Origin: Planctomycetota bacterium
GTDB lineage: Bacteria; Planctomycetota; UBA11346
Assembly (NCBI GenBank): GCA_013816485.1
Contig: JACDEI010000035.1
Coordinates: forward strand, 1-53,303
Direction: 5' to 3'
Length of the DNA stretch: 53,303 bases
The position numbers were made by a program, and so were the translations under genes. This document shows, piece by piece, positions 33,365 to 42,052 of this stretch (position 1 is the stretch's first letter; the number at the start of each line of letters is the position of its first letter). Under the pieces are notes generated by a model, which saw only the letters and a list, made by a program, of their open reading frames with translations, did not search any database and was not told where the DNA came from.

Positions 33365-33942
33365 GGCATCTCTTTCGTACCGACCAGCGTCTTGAGCCGC
33401 AGCCGTGCGCGGAACGCGCGCACCTTCACCAGAGTCTTCGACCAGCCGGTGAGCGCGCTGATCTCCGCCACGCTGCGTTGTTCCAGATCCAGCAGTGTCA
33501 GCACCAGCCGGTCATCCGCTGGCAAGCGGCAGAGCAGCGCGTCGACCAGTTCGCGTGCGGCGCTGGCGTTGTCGTGGGTGCCTGGGTCACCGTGCAGGGT
33601 CGCCAACTCCTGCTCCGCTGCCGGCGACAAGGCACCAAGCTTGGGCCGCCGGCCTTCCGCTCGCAGCACATCGCGGCACACGTTGACCGCCATCCGTGCG
33701 AGCCAGTGCTCGAACGGAATCCCAGGTCGCTGCTCATAACGATCGAGGCGGGCGAACATCGCGAGGTAGACCTCCTGAACCAGATCGTCGTCGCTGTGCG
33801 CCTGTGCGCGGTACGCCCGCACCAGTTTCAGCACCAGCGGGTGCGTCTGGACCACCAGGGCCTGCGCGGCCTCCTGGTCACCCATCTGCACCCGCCGTAC
33901 GCAGGCGGCCATGTCGAATCCGGGATCCGGCACGGCCCCCAC
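33361..33942 (-). CDS. ECF-type sigma-70 family factor
   Basis: About 193 residues from a GTG at 33942 (a later ATG at 33912 is also possible). Region 2 has DDDLVQEVYLAMFARLDRYE and HWLARMAVNVCRDVLR; region 4 has LPADDRLVLTLLDLEQRSVAEISALTGWSKTLVKVRAFRARLRLK. These are typical of ECF factors. It heads a five-gene operon in which every junction but the last is a four-base overlap, leading to DUF1800 and DUF1501. The factor may control its own operon; no -35/-10 could be judged by eye. Confidence 0.88.
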   Translation of the reverse strand: MGAVPDPGFDMAACVRRVQMGDQEAAQALVVQTHPLVLKLVRAYRAQAHSDDDLVQEVYLAMFARLDRYEQRPGIPFEHWLARMAVNVCRDVLRAEGRRPKLGALSPAAEQELATLHGDPGTHDNASAARELVDALLCRLPADDRLVLTLLDLEQRSVAEISALTGWSKTLVKVRAFRARLRLKTLVGTKEMP

Positions 33943-34009
33943 GCTAACGACCCGTCATGCCGCTGATAACGCCAGGAGGCGGGGGACGGTTACGAGGGGT
34001 TGCCACGGT

Positions 34010-34112
34010 CCGACAGGTACGAGGGGTACGAACGCTGCGCTGGTCCGAAGGGTCCGGAGACAGCCAGCACGGCGGACCCTTCGTCCCTTTCGTCCCTTTC
34101 TTACCCTTCGGC
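34010..34112. repeat. Degenerate inverted repeat with tandem arms
   Basis: GAAGGGTCCG (34047-34056) is mirrored perfectly at 34073-34082. Outward, GGTACGAGGGGTACGAA on the left and TTCGTCCCTTTCGTCCCTTT on the right are imperfect tandem arms that partly mirror each other. The layout is that of the other elements, more decayed. It lies after the stop of the minus-strand gene 34120-34626 and before the sigma gene start. Confidence 0.6.
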
Positions 34113-34119
34113 CCATCCC

Positions 34120-34626
34120 TCATGCCGGGGTCGGCAACCGTTTGCTCTTGCCCTTTCCCTTCTCCTCCTCCGCCAGACGCAGGATGTAGGCCATGAACTC
34201 CGGGTCCTCGCCATCGAGGTGCGGGATCATCGTGGTGCGGAAGTCTTCGCGACGACACCACTCGCGCATGTAGTCGTCCCAGGTCTGCCACATGCGCGCG
34301 GTCTGGCGGGTCATGTGCGGCTCGTAGACCAGCAGGTAGGCGCGTTCGAAGAGCGCGACCAGCAGGCCGAAGATGAGGTATTTGCGTTCGAGCTGGTCCT
34401 CGTTGAGCGCCGGCCCCTCGGTGCTCTGGCGGAAGAGGTGCAGGTCGGCGTGTTCGAGCACCAGCTTGAGGAAGTCGGAGTATTCGTCGGAGAGCCGTTG
34501 GAAGACCTCCTCCTCGTCGTTCTGGCGGTCCTTGCGCTGTTCGTAGATGAACACCAACAGCGCCATCGGCAGACCGAAGACCGTGACGACGTAGCTCAGC
34601 AGTTCCCAGGTTTCCAACGAAGGCAT
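34120..34626 (-). CDS. Membrane-anchored protein of unknown function
   Basis: 168 residues. One N-terminal membrane helix (about 8-27, LLSYVVTVFGLPMALLVFIY) is followed by a Glu/Arg-rich, predicted helical cytoplasmic part with LFERAYLLVYEP, ARMWQTWDDYMREW and a Lys/Gly tail. This layout resembles DUF4760-like proteins, but I cannot confirm the family. It stands alone between an inverted-repeat element and the sugar ABC operon. Confidence 0.6.
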   Translation of the reverse strand: MPSLETWELLSYVVTVFGLPMALLVFIYEQRKDRQNDEEEVFQRLSDEYSDFLKLVLEHADLHLFRQSTEGPALNEDQLERKYLIFGLLVALFERAYLLVYEPHMTRQTARMWQTWDDYMREWCRREDFRTTMIPHLDGEDPEFMAYILRLAEEEKGKGKSKRLPTPA

Positions 34627-34692
34627 GGCGATTCTCTCGTCAGACGGTGTAGGTCGCTGGAGCGATCTGGCCAGTGGTCACGCCATGGGTGC

Positions 34693-35520
34693 TCATCCCT
34701 TCACCGCTCCCGTCAGCACGCCCGCGTGGAAATCACGATGCAGCAGGGCGAACAACGCCACCACCGGCAGGATCGACAGCAACGTGCCGGCCATCAGCAG
34801 GCCGTAAGGCACATCATGTTCCGGCAGGCCGACGAGCGAGGTCATGCCGATCGGCAGGTGGTAGCGGCTTTCATCCTGCAGGACGATCTGCGGCCACAGG
34901 AAGCTGTTCCAGGTGCCGGTGAAGCTCATCAGCGTGAACGCGCCGACGGTCGGACGCACGCTCGGCAGGGCGATGTCCCACCACAGCCGCAGTTCCCCGG
35001 CACCATCAATGCGCGCGGCGTGCAGCAGCTCGGGCGGCACGGCACTCATCGTCGCGCGGAACAGCAGGATGCCAAACACGCTCATCGCACCGGGCACCAG
35101 GATCGCTAAGTAGGAATTGATCCAGCCGAAGGTGTTGACCAGTTCATAGGTCGACGGCAGCAGCACCTGCCCAGGCACCATCAGCGTCAGCAGCATCAGC
35201 GCGACCATCCATCCACGTCCGCGGAAGCGGTAGGTGGCGAGGGCGAAGCCGCCAAGCGAGGACAGCAGGACCACCACCACGGTCTGCACGCTGGCGAGAA
35301 ACAGCGAATTGAGCAGCCAGCCGAAGAACGGGAAGTTGCTGAGCAGTGCACGGTAGTTGTCGAACGTCAGCCGACCGAGATCGCCCCACGGCAGGAAGGT
35401 CGAGGAGAAGAAGTCGGCCGGAGCCTTGAAACTCGCGCACACCATCCAGGCGAACGGCAGCAGCCACAACGCGGCGACGGCGCAGACCAGCGCCTGCAGC
35501 ACGTGCGGGCGGCGGCTCAT
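34693..35520 (-). CDS. Sugar ABC transporter permease, MalG-type
   Basis: 275 residues with about six membrane helices. The start RRPHVLQALVCAVAALWLLPFAWM, the MVPGQVLLPSTYELVNTFGWINSYLAILVP segment and the ATPase-contact EAA loop (HAARIDGAGELRLWWDIALPSVRPT) are those of MalG-type permeases. It imports a carbohydrate with the MalF-type partner. Its start overlaps the stop of that partner (ATGA). No ATPase gene is in the operon, so a shared MsmK/MalK-type ATPase elsewhere must power it. Confidence 0.92.
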   Translation of the reverse strand: MSRRPHVLQALVCAVAALWLLPFAWMVCASFKAPADFFSSTFLPWGDLGRLTFDNYRALLSNFPFFGWLLNSLFLASVQTVVVVLLSSLGGFALATYRFRGRGWMVALMLLTLMVPGQVLLPSTYELVNTFGWINSYLAILVPGAMSVFGILLFRATMSAVPPELLHAARIDGAGELRLWWDIALPSVRPTVGAFTLMSFTGTWNSFLWPQIVLQDESRYHLPIGMTSLVGLPEHDVPYGLLMAGTLLSILPVVALFALLHRDFHAGVLTGAVKG

Positions 35521-36434
35521 GTGCGCTCCTGGTCTCGGAACAGTCGGAGCTGCAACAGCGACACCGCCAGCACCATCAGCGTGAAGGCCCAGCCGATCGC
35601 GGCGGCGTAGCCCAGGTCGCCGGTCTGGAAACCCTGCTGATAGAGGTACATGATGATGGTCAGCGTCGCGTGGTCGGGACCGCTGCCGTTGTGGAACAAC
35701 ACATAGGGCAGCTCGAACAACTGGAACGCGCCGATGGTCCCCATCAGGGCGAGGAAACCGATGGTCGGCAGCAGCGCCGGCAAGGTCACTTGGCGGAAAC
35801 GCTGCCAGCGTCCGGCACCATCAAGCTGTGCCGCCTCGTACAGTTCACGGTCGACGTGCTGGAGCGCTGCGAGCAGGAACAACATGGCGTAACCGATCGA
35901 CAACCACAGGCCGGCGAGCAGCACGGCGATGCGCGCCAACGCGGGACGTCCGCCCCAGTTGATCTCGTTGCCGGTCGCCGGGATGAACGGCAGCAGCGCA
36001 TGCAGCACGCCGCTGACCTGATCAAGCATGACGTTCACCAGCCCGAAACGCTGCGCGAGCAGCAGCGAGAACAACAAAGCGACGAAGACCCCGCCGACCA
36101 GGTGCGGCGAGAAAAAGGCGAACCGCAGCGCACCGCGCCAGCGCAGACGCGGATGGTTGAGCGCCAGCGCCAGCACCAGCGCGATGGCGAGCTCCAGTAC
36201 CACGAAGAGCACGGTATAACGCGTGGTGTTCCACACCGCCTGCCAGAACAACGGATCGTGCAGGAGGAAGTCGTAGTTGCCCAGTCCGACGAAGGTCTGG
36301 TGCTGCGGCCCAGCGGTGTGGTGCAGGCTCAGGACCAGGCTGCGCACCAGCGGCCACAACCAGAAGACCACGAACAACAGGATGAACGGCGCGAGGAACA
36401 GCCACGGCGCCCAACGACGGGAGGCCGCCGTCAT
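35517..36434 (-). CDS. Sugar ABC transporter permease, MalF-type
   Basis: 305 residues from the ATG at 36434 that overlaps the binding-protein stop. About six helices; WAPWLFLAPFILLFVVFWLWP is the usual MalF/UgpA first helix, and the EAA loop is YEAAQLDGAGRWQRFRQVTLPALLPT. Unlike E. coli MalF it has no large periplasmic insertion. Forms the translocation channel with the MalG-type protein in the inner membrane. Confidence 0.92.
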   Translation of the reverse strand: MTAASRRWAPWLFLAPFILLFVVFWLWPLVRSLVLSLHHTAGPQHQTFVGLGNYDFLLHDPLFWQAVWNTTRYTVLFVVLELAIALVLALALNHPRLRWRGALRFAFFSPHLVGGVFVALLFSLLLAQRFGLVNVMLDQVSGVLHALLPFIPATGNEINWGGRPALARIAVLLAGLWLSIGYAMLFLLAALQHVDRELYEAAQLDGAGRWQRFRQVTLPALLPTIGFLALMGTIGAFQLFELPYVLFHNGSGPDHATLTIIMYLYQQGFQTGDLGYAAAIGWAFTLMVLAVSLLQLRLFRDQERT

Positions 36435-37945
36435 CGTCCACCCACTTGTGGAGCAATGAGATCGAGGCGCGCGATACGCCGGCGCAGATCGCGCTCCGCA
36501 GCGCGCAACCACTCCTGGCACGCTTCCTGCAACCCGGCATCACCCCGCGTGCGCACTCGTTCAACCGCCTTGGCCTGCACCTGGGTGAGCGCCTCCATCG
36601 CCAGGCTGGTGGCCGGAGTCATCACGCGCATCGGCACCTGGTCGGCCAGGCTGATGAACATTTCGTTGATGTGCTGTCCGCCGTAGAGCGGATCGCCCTG
36701 GTGCAGCAGCGGATGATCCCACAGCTCCGGCAGGGGCGGTAGCATGTTGCCCAAGCTCAACCGCACGTCGGCCGCCTGCGGCGAATAAAAGCAACGTTCG
36801 ATCGCGGCGAAGGCGAGGTCGGGATCGGGACAGGCGCGTGGGATCGCCACGCAGGTACCGCCCCAGGTGCTGGTCGGCGCATCGTGCTGGTCGAAACGCG
36901 GCAAGGGCATCATGCGCAGCCGCCCTTCCATTTTGCGCTGGCCGGCACCATCGGTCGGTGCGTGGTGGCGCAGGTAGAAGATCCGCCAGTCGGGCGTGAA
37001 GCAGGCGCAGATGGTGCCAGCGTCGAGTTCGACCGCGATGTTGAGTCCGGCATCGGCACCAATGCGTTGCGGCCCGGCGACCAGCGGGGCGTAGAAGGCC
37101 AGGGTCTCGGCCACCAATGGATCGGCCAGGCGTATGCGACCATCGGCTTCCACCAGGTTCAGCCCGCGTTGCAGCAGCATGAGTTGGAGCAGGTCGCAAC
37201 TGCTTTCGAACAGTTCCATCGCATGGCGCGGTCGCACGCCCTTGGCCTGCCAGAACTCCTGCATCGCCAAACAGGCGCGCTGGAACTGCGGCCAAGTGGC
37301 GCACGCCGCCAGATCAACTCCGGCCTCGCGGAAGAGGTCGTCGCGGTAGGTGATGGTCATGGGATGGATGTCCTGCGGCGCGCCCATGATGCGCCCGTCC
37401 TTCATCCACGGCGCGAATCGCGCACTGATGATGCGGTCTTTCCAGGTGTCGCCGCGGCTGCGGGCCGGATCGGGCTGCCACGTCGTGCCATCGTGAACGT
37501 AGATGTGTCCGTCGTCGTGGCGCGCCGCCCAACCGGCACGTCCGCGATCGCTGATGGTGCTGATGCGGCGTTCACCGCGGGTCTCGAAGTACGGCGTCAG
37601 GTCGAGGAAGCCCATGCCGGCGACCGGCGGACGGAAGAAGCGTCCGACCTGATGCACCTCGATGTTCACCAGATCCGGTACCTGTGGTCCACGTGCCTGC
37701 GACATGAACAACGATTCCAAACGCGTGCCGAGCGCATTTCCCGCCACCAGGTCGAGGTCGTAGGTGATGCCGCGCTCGCGGGCGAAGCCGTCGAGGATCG
37801 GCGTCAGCTCATGGCGATGCGCTTCGGCGAAGATCCAGTAATTCAGCGTCGCCCGTGGCGGTGTCGGGCTCAGCGCCACCAGCGCGCCGCTGAGGCCCGC
37901 GAGCACCAGCAGCACCAGCAGCGGACGGCCTGGGGTGAAGGACAT
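36431..37945 (-). CDS. Sugar-type extracellular solute-binding protein
   Basis: 504 residues with an uncleaved or signal-type N-terminal helix (PLLVLLVLAGLSGALVALS). The mature start NYWIFAEAHRHELTPILDGFARERG, then VPDLVNIEVHQVGRFFRP and the YRDDLFREAGVDLAACATWPQFQRAC lobe, fit family-1 extracellular solute-binding proteins (MalE/UgpB-like). It has no lipobox. The C-terminal region (about 470-504) is Arg-rich and longer than usual. First gene of the three-gene importer operon; the sugar is unknown. Confidence 0.88.
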   Translation of the reverse strand: MSFTPGRPLLVLLVLAGLSGALVALSPTPPRATLNYWIFAEAHRHELTPILDGFARERGITYDLDLVAGNALGTRLESLFMSQARGPQVPDLVNIEVHQVGRFFRPPVAGMGFLDLTPYFETRGERRISTISDRGRAGWAARHDDGHIYVHDGTTWQPDPARSRGDTWKDRIISARFAPWMKDGRIMGAPQDIHPMTITYRDDLFREAGVDLAACATWPQFQRACLAMQEFWQAKGVRPRHAMELFESSCDLLQLMLLQRGLNLVEADGRIRLADPLVAETLAFYAPLVAGPQRIGADAGLNIAVELDAGTICACFTPDWRIFYLRHHAPTDGAGQRKMEGRLRMMPLPRFDQHDAPTSTWGGTCVAIPRACPDPDLAFAAIERCFYSPQAADVRLSLGNMLPPLPELWDHPLLHQGDPLYGGQHINEMFISLADQVPMRVMTPATSLAMEALTQVQAKAVERVRTRGDAGLQEACQEWLRAAERDLRRRIARLDLIAPQVGGR

Positions 37946-38007
37946 GCCCAGGAGTGTGCGCGGACCGCCTCACAGAACCAGCCGGTGCCGTCCGCCGGTT
38001 GGTGGCG

Positions 38008-40116
38008 TCAGGACGCCAGGCCGGTCTGTCGCAGCAGCGCTTTCGGCGACGGTTCGCGCCCACGGAACTGGCGAAAGACCTCCAGCGGATGACGGCTGCC
38101 GCCGAGCGCCAGCACGGTGTCGCGGAAACGCCGACCGGTTTGTTCGACCGCGCTCTGATTGTCGAGGCCGGCGTCTTCGAACGCGCCGAAGGCATCGGCG
38201 CTGAGGACCTCGGCCCACTTGTAGCTGTAGTAGCCCGCGGCGTAGCCACCGGCGAAGATGTGGCTGAAGCCGCAGAGGAAACGGTCTTCCGGCAGCGGGG
38301 GGATCACCGTGCCGCTGGCGGCGATGCGGCGCTGGAACGCGATCACGCTCTCGGGCCCGCCCGGCACGTAGCGGTGGTGCAGTTCCAGGTCGAGCGTCGA
38401 CATATAGACCTGTCGTGCGGTCATCGAGCCAGCGCGGTAGGTGCGCGCGGCGATGAGTTTGTCGAACAACGCGCGTGGCAGGGTCTCGCCGGTCTGCCAA
38501 TGACGTGCGAGCCCAGGCTGCGCTGGCGAACCGAGCACGGTGGGCGCGTGGTAGCACCAGTTCTCCATGAACTGGCTCGGCAGCTCGACCGCGTCCCATT
38601 CGACATTGTTGATGCCGGCGGCTTCGAGGTGCTCGACGGTGGTGAGCATGTGCTGGAGGCCGTGGCCGAACTCGTGGAACAAGGTCTCCACTTCGCGGAA
38701 GGTCATCAGCGAGGGCGTGTCACCGACGGGAGCGCTCTGGTTGCACACCAGGTATGCCACCGGCAAGCGCCACGAACCGTCGCCGAGGCGTTTGCGGTCG
38801 AGCGCGTTGTCCATCCACGCGCCGCCACGTTTGTCAGCCGGACGGCTGTAGGGATCGAGGAAGAACGCCGCGATATCCTTGCCCGCTTCGTTGGCGATGC
38901 GGAAGAAACGCACGTCGGCATGCCACACCGGCGATTCACCATCGGCGGCGCGCACGCTGACGCCGAACAAACGTTTGGCGGTGGCGAACAGGCCATCGAG
39001 CACACGCGGCAGGGCGAAGTACGGGCGCAGTTCTTCATCGGTGAAACTGTAACGTTCCTCGCGCATGCGTTCAGCCCAGAAGCCCATGTCCCAGTGCGTC
39101 AGCGTCAGCGCGGCGTCACCGCTGCGTGCGCGGGCGAAGGTGGTCAGCTCATCGAGTTCGACGCGCGCCTTCGGCAAGGCCGCCGTGCGCAATTCACCGA
39201 GCAATTGTTCGACCGAGGTCACTGACGGTGCCATCTTCGCCGCCAAACTCAGCTCGGCGAACGAGGTGAAATCGAGCAGGCCGGCCTTCTCTTTGCGCAG
39301 CGTCAGGATGCGGTCGATCAACGGTTGGTTGTCAAGCTCGCCGCTCGACGCACGGGTGACGAAACCACGATAAAGCTGCTCGCGCAGATCACGGCGCTGC
39401 GCGTGTTCCATAAACGGGATGTAGCTCGGTCCGTCGAGGGTGATGCGCCACGGGCCGCGTTCCGCGGCATCTGCTGCCGCTTCGCGGTTGGCCGCGCGCG
39501 CCGCGGCATGCGCTGCCGCACGTTTCGCACTCAGCGGCAGGCCGGCGATTTCCCCAGGATCGGTCAGTTCGAGGGCGAACGCCTTGGTCGCATCGAGCAG
39601 ATGGTTGCTGAACTTCGTCGACAGCTCAGCCAGTTCCAATTCGATGGCTTGGAAACGTTCGCGCGCTGCACCGGTCAAGCCGACGCCGCTGTGTTCCGCC
39701 GCGCGGATGTTGGCGGTGACGATGCGGCGCTGGGTCTCGTCGAGCTTGCTCCACTCGCCACCGTCGCGCAGTGCCACCAGCGCGCGATAGATCGGCACAC
39801 TCTGACCGAGCGACATGAAGGCCGTGACCACGTCCTGTTGCACCGCCTGATGCGCCGCGCGCAGCTCCGGGCTGTTGCGCACGCCCATCAAATGGTTGAT
39901 CACCGACCAAGCGTAACCGATCGCTTCGCTGAGCGCGGTCAGACGCGGTATCGAGCCGGCCCAAGTCGGTGCGATGGTCTTTTCCAGTTCCGCCAGAGCG
40001 CTCGCCATCGTCGGCAGCAGCGCGCGGATCGCCGGTTCGACGTGCTCGGGTTTCACGCGGTCGAACGAAGGCAGGCGATCATGACCGAAGAGCGGATTGT
40101 CAGCGATGGCGTTCAC
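38008..40116 (-). CDS. prlC: Oligopeptidase A (M3 family)
   Basis: 702 residues. The thimet-type zinc motif is HEFGH at 481-485 (TLFHEFGHGLQHMLT), with the downstream Glu in GINNVEWDAVELPSQFMENW completing the M3 site; FAELSLAAKMAPS and FFRIANEAGKDIAAFFLDPYSRP are typical of oligopeptidase A. A cytoplasmic enzyme that degrades short peptides, including released signal peptides. The length matches E. coli PrlC (680). It is a single gene, divergent from the metal-efflux operon. Confidence 0.95.
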   Translation of the reverse strand: MNAIADNPLFGHDRLPSFDRVKPEHVEPAIRALLPTMASALAELEKTIAPTWAGSIPRLTALSEAIGYAWSVINHLMGVRNSPELRAAHQAVQQDVVTAFMSLGQSVPIYRALVALRDGGEWSKLDETQRRIVTANIRAAEHSGVGLTGAARERFQAIELELAELSTKFSNHLLDATKAFALELTDPGEIAGLPLSAKRAAAHAAARAANREAAADAAERGPWRITLDGPSYIPFMEHAQRRDLREQLYRGFVTRASSGELDNQPLIDRILTLRKEKAGLLDFTSFAELSLAAKMAPSVTSVEQLLGELRTAALPKARVELDELTTFARARSGDAALTLTHWDMGFWAERMREERYSFTDEELRPYFALPRVLDGLFATAKRLFGVSVRAADGESPVWHADVRFFRIANEAGKDIAAFFLDPYSRPADKRGGAWMDNALDRKRLGDGSWRLPVAYLVCNQSAPVGDTPSLMTFREVETLFHEFGHGLQHMLTTVEHLEAAGINNVEWDAVELPSQFMENWCYHAPTVLGSPAQPGLARHWQTGETLPRALFDKLIAARTYRAGSMTARQVYMSTLDLELHHRYVPGGPESVIAFQRRIAASGTVIPPLPEDRFLCGFSHIFAGGYAAGYYSYKWAEVLSADAFGAFEDAGLDNQSAVEQTGRRFRDTVLALGGSRHPLEVFRQFRGREPSPKALLRQTGLAS

Positions 40117-40274
40117 GGTTCGGTCTCTCCCGGGTGCGTGGGGAACCTACCGCTAAAACCGCGGACGCGAAATGAGGCGGGCGTGCAACACGAACACCCA
40201 GTCCATCAGCAGTCATGTCGCGATCGGACCAACGAAGACTTGACCGGAGATGTTTACTGACCCATAAGCTCTCC

Positions 40275-40703
40275 ATGTCTCGGTCGCTGCTTAATCTATG
40301 CCGTACCGCGGCTAACGCGCTGGCGATCGCGCTGGCGATCGCCTTGGTGCTGATTGCGACATGGGGGATCCATTTCCACGTCGATGCGCATGGCGAGCAC
40401 GCGCATCACCATGCCGGCATCCTGCATGACGATCACCATGCGGGTAGTTTGGATGAGCGGCATGACCACGATGACGATGCTGATCGCAACGATGAAGATC
40501 CTGCACCTACGCCTGAGCCTGAACCTGAAGGCGCCTTCCTGCACGCGCATGGGTCGCTGATTTTTGCTGATGCGGCAGTCATGCCGTTGGCCTTTCTAGA
40601 AGGTACGCGAGCAACACGACTGGTTCACCCATTCTCCCACGAACGTGTGCCCGAACAGTTGGCGCGCGACATCGAACCACCGCCCAACAAACGCGTCCTG
40701 TGA
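40275..40703 (+). CDS. His/Asp-rich exported protein before metal efflux operon
   Basis: 142 residues from the ATG at 40275 (an earlier ATG at 40215 is less likely). One N-terminal hydrophobic helix (ANALAIALAIALVLIATWG) is followed by a strongly His- and Asp-rich stretch (about 30-75, with HGEHAHHHAG, HDDHHAG and HDHDDDADRND) and a Pro/Glu linker. Such segments bind Zn, Ni or Cu. Position 71 bases before the RND outer-membrane gene suggests a periplasmic metal-binding partner. Resembles the small His-rich proteins heading cobalt/zinc RND operons; no firm family. Confidence 0.72.
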   Translation: MSRSLLNLCRTAANALAIALAIALVLIATWGIHFHVDAHGEHAHHHAGILHDDHHAGSLDERHDHDDDADRNDEDPAPTPEPEPEGAFLHAHGSLIFADAAVMPLAFLEGTRATRLVHPFSHERVPEQLARDIEPPPNKRVL

Positions 40704-40774
40704 TCTGATGCCGTTGTGGTGCCCTGGCATGTTGCCAAGGCAGTCGTAACGGTTTCTCTCTCCAGGAACGCCCC

Positions 40775-42052
40775 ATGCGACGCCCATTGCGTCTGCGGGG
40801 TCGGGCTTCCCTGTGCGTCGTGGCGCTCTGCGCCACGGTCATCGCCGGGGCTGCTGAACCGACCACCGCTCCTTCCACCGCTCCTTCCACCACGTCCCCG
40901 AACGTGCTCACGACGGTCAGCGATTTGATCCACGCTGCGGCCACAGCCGACGCCGGGCTGCGCTCAGCGGAGGCGCGTGCCGTGGGTGCGGATGCCGCCG
41001 GACGGTTCGCTCAGCGATGGGATGATCCACGGCTGGGCTTGGAAGGTGGCCGCGTCTCCCTTCCAGGTGATGACGAGTGGCATGGCCGGATCGACGTGAC
41101 CCAGCGGCTTCCACTCGGTGGTGAAGGCGCTGCCCGGGCCGCGAGCGCCGACAGCCAACGTGCGTTGGCGCGTGCAGATTACGTCAGTGCACGTTTGACC
41201 CTGGCGGCGGATGTGCGGCGGCTGGTGGTGAATCTGCGCCTGGCATTGGCCGAACAGACGGCGACCCGCACCTCATTGGAGGATGCGAGCGCAGCCTTCG
41301 CGGTGGTGCGTACACGTCTGGCTGCTGCTTCGGCTCGTCAGGCCGAACTGCTGATGGTGCAGATCGATCGCGATGAAGCGGATGAAGCTGCGGCGCTGGC
41401 GAGCCAGCGCGTGGTGGCCGCGCGCGCGGCATTGGCGCGCCGTTGCCACGTGGATCTCACCACCATCGGCGATCCTGCGCCGCTGACGCTCAGCGAACGT
41501 GATCAGGCTGCCGTGGCTGCTGCTGCGGCGCGTCATCCGCGCCTGATCACCGCCGAAGCCCAGGTGCGCGCCGCGGAAGCGCTGGCAGCGCTGGCACGCA
41601 GCGGACGCTGGAGCGAGGTGCGTGCTGGCGTATTTGGCGAGCGGGTTGGCGACGACACCGAAGTCGGCCTGACGCTCGAGGTACCGCTCCCCACCTGGAA
41701 CCGCAACCAAGGTGCCGTCGGCATCGCGATGGCCGAAGCGGATGCCGTGCGTGCAACGCGCGCCGGTGTCCGTCAACAGGTCGAGAGTGAGGCCGAAGCC
41801 GCATGGTTCGCCTGGGACGCCGCTCGTCGCCGGGCGCACCACCACAACGAGCGCCTGCTGCCACTCGCCGGCGAGGTGCTGCAACTCGCCCTCGCCGATT
41901 ACGCCGCCGGACGCGGTGATCTCACCAGCGTGGTGGCTGCTCGCCGCACTCGTAGCCGTCTGGCGCTCGCCGCGGCGGAAGCTGCCGCGCAGCGCGATCA
42001 CGCGCTGATCATCGTCCATACCGCCGCCCCTGTTGCCGAGGATCTGCCATGA
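40775..42052 (+). CDS. TolC-like outer-membrane factor (CzcC-type)
   Basis: 425 residues with a signal peptide (LCVVALCATVIAGAA). Two OEP repeats of long amphipathic helices; LRSAEARAVGADAAGRFAQRWDDPRLGLEGG and the VPLPTWNRNQGAVGIAMAEADA segment match CzcC-type channel proteins. It forms the outer-membrane tunnel of an RND complex. AGGAAC precedes the start, and the stop overlaps the next start (ATGA). Confidence 0.9.
   Translation: MRRPLRLRGRASLCVVALCATVIAGAAEPTTAPSTAPSTTSPNVLTTVSDLIHAAATADAGLRSAEARAVGADAAGRFAQRWDDPRLGLEGGRVSLPGDDEWHGRIDVTQRLPLGGEGAARAASADSQRALARADYVSARLTLAADVRRLVVNLRLALAEQTATRTSLEDASAAFAVVRTRLAAASARQAELLMVQIDRDEADEAAALASQRVVAARAALARRCHVDLTTIGDPAPLTLSERDQAAVAAAAARHPRLITAEAQVRAAEALAALARSGRWSEVRAGVFGERVGDDTEVGLTLEVPLPTWNRNQGAVGIAMAEADAVRATRAGVRQQVESEAEAAWFAWDAARRRAHHHNERLLPLAGEVLQLALADYAAGRGDLTSVVAARRTRSRLALAAAEAAAQRDHALIIVHTAAPVAEDLP

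Noticed and set aside
40728..40745. Sigma-54 promoter before the outer-membrane efflux gene
   Set aside because: TGGCATGTTGCC has the right words, but the spacing between GG and GC is too short.
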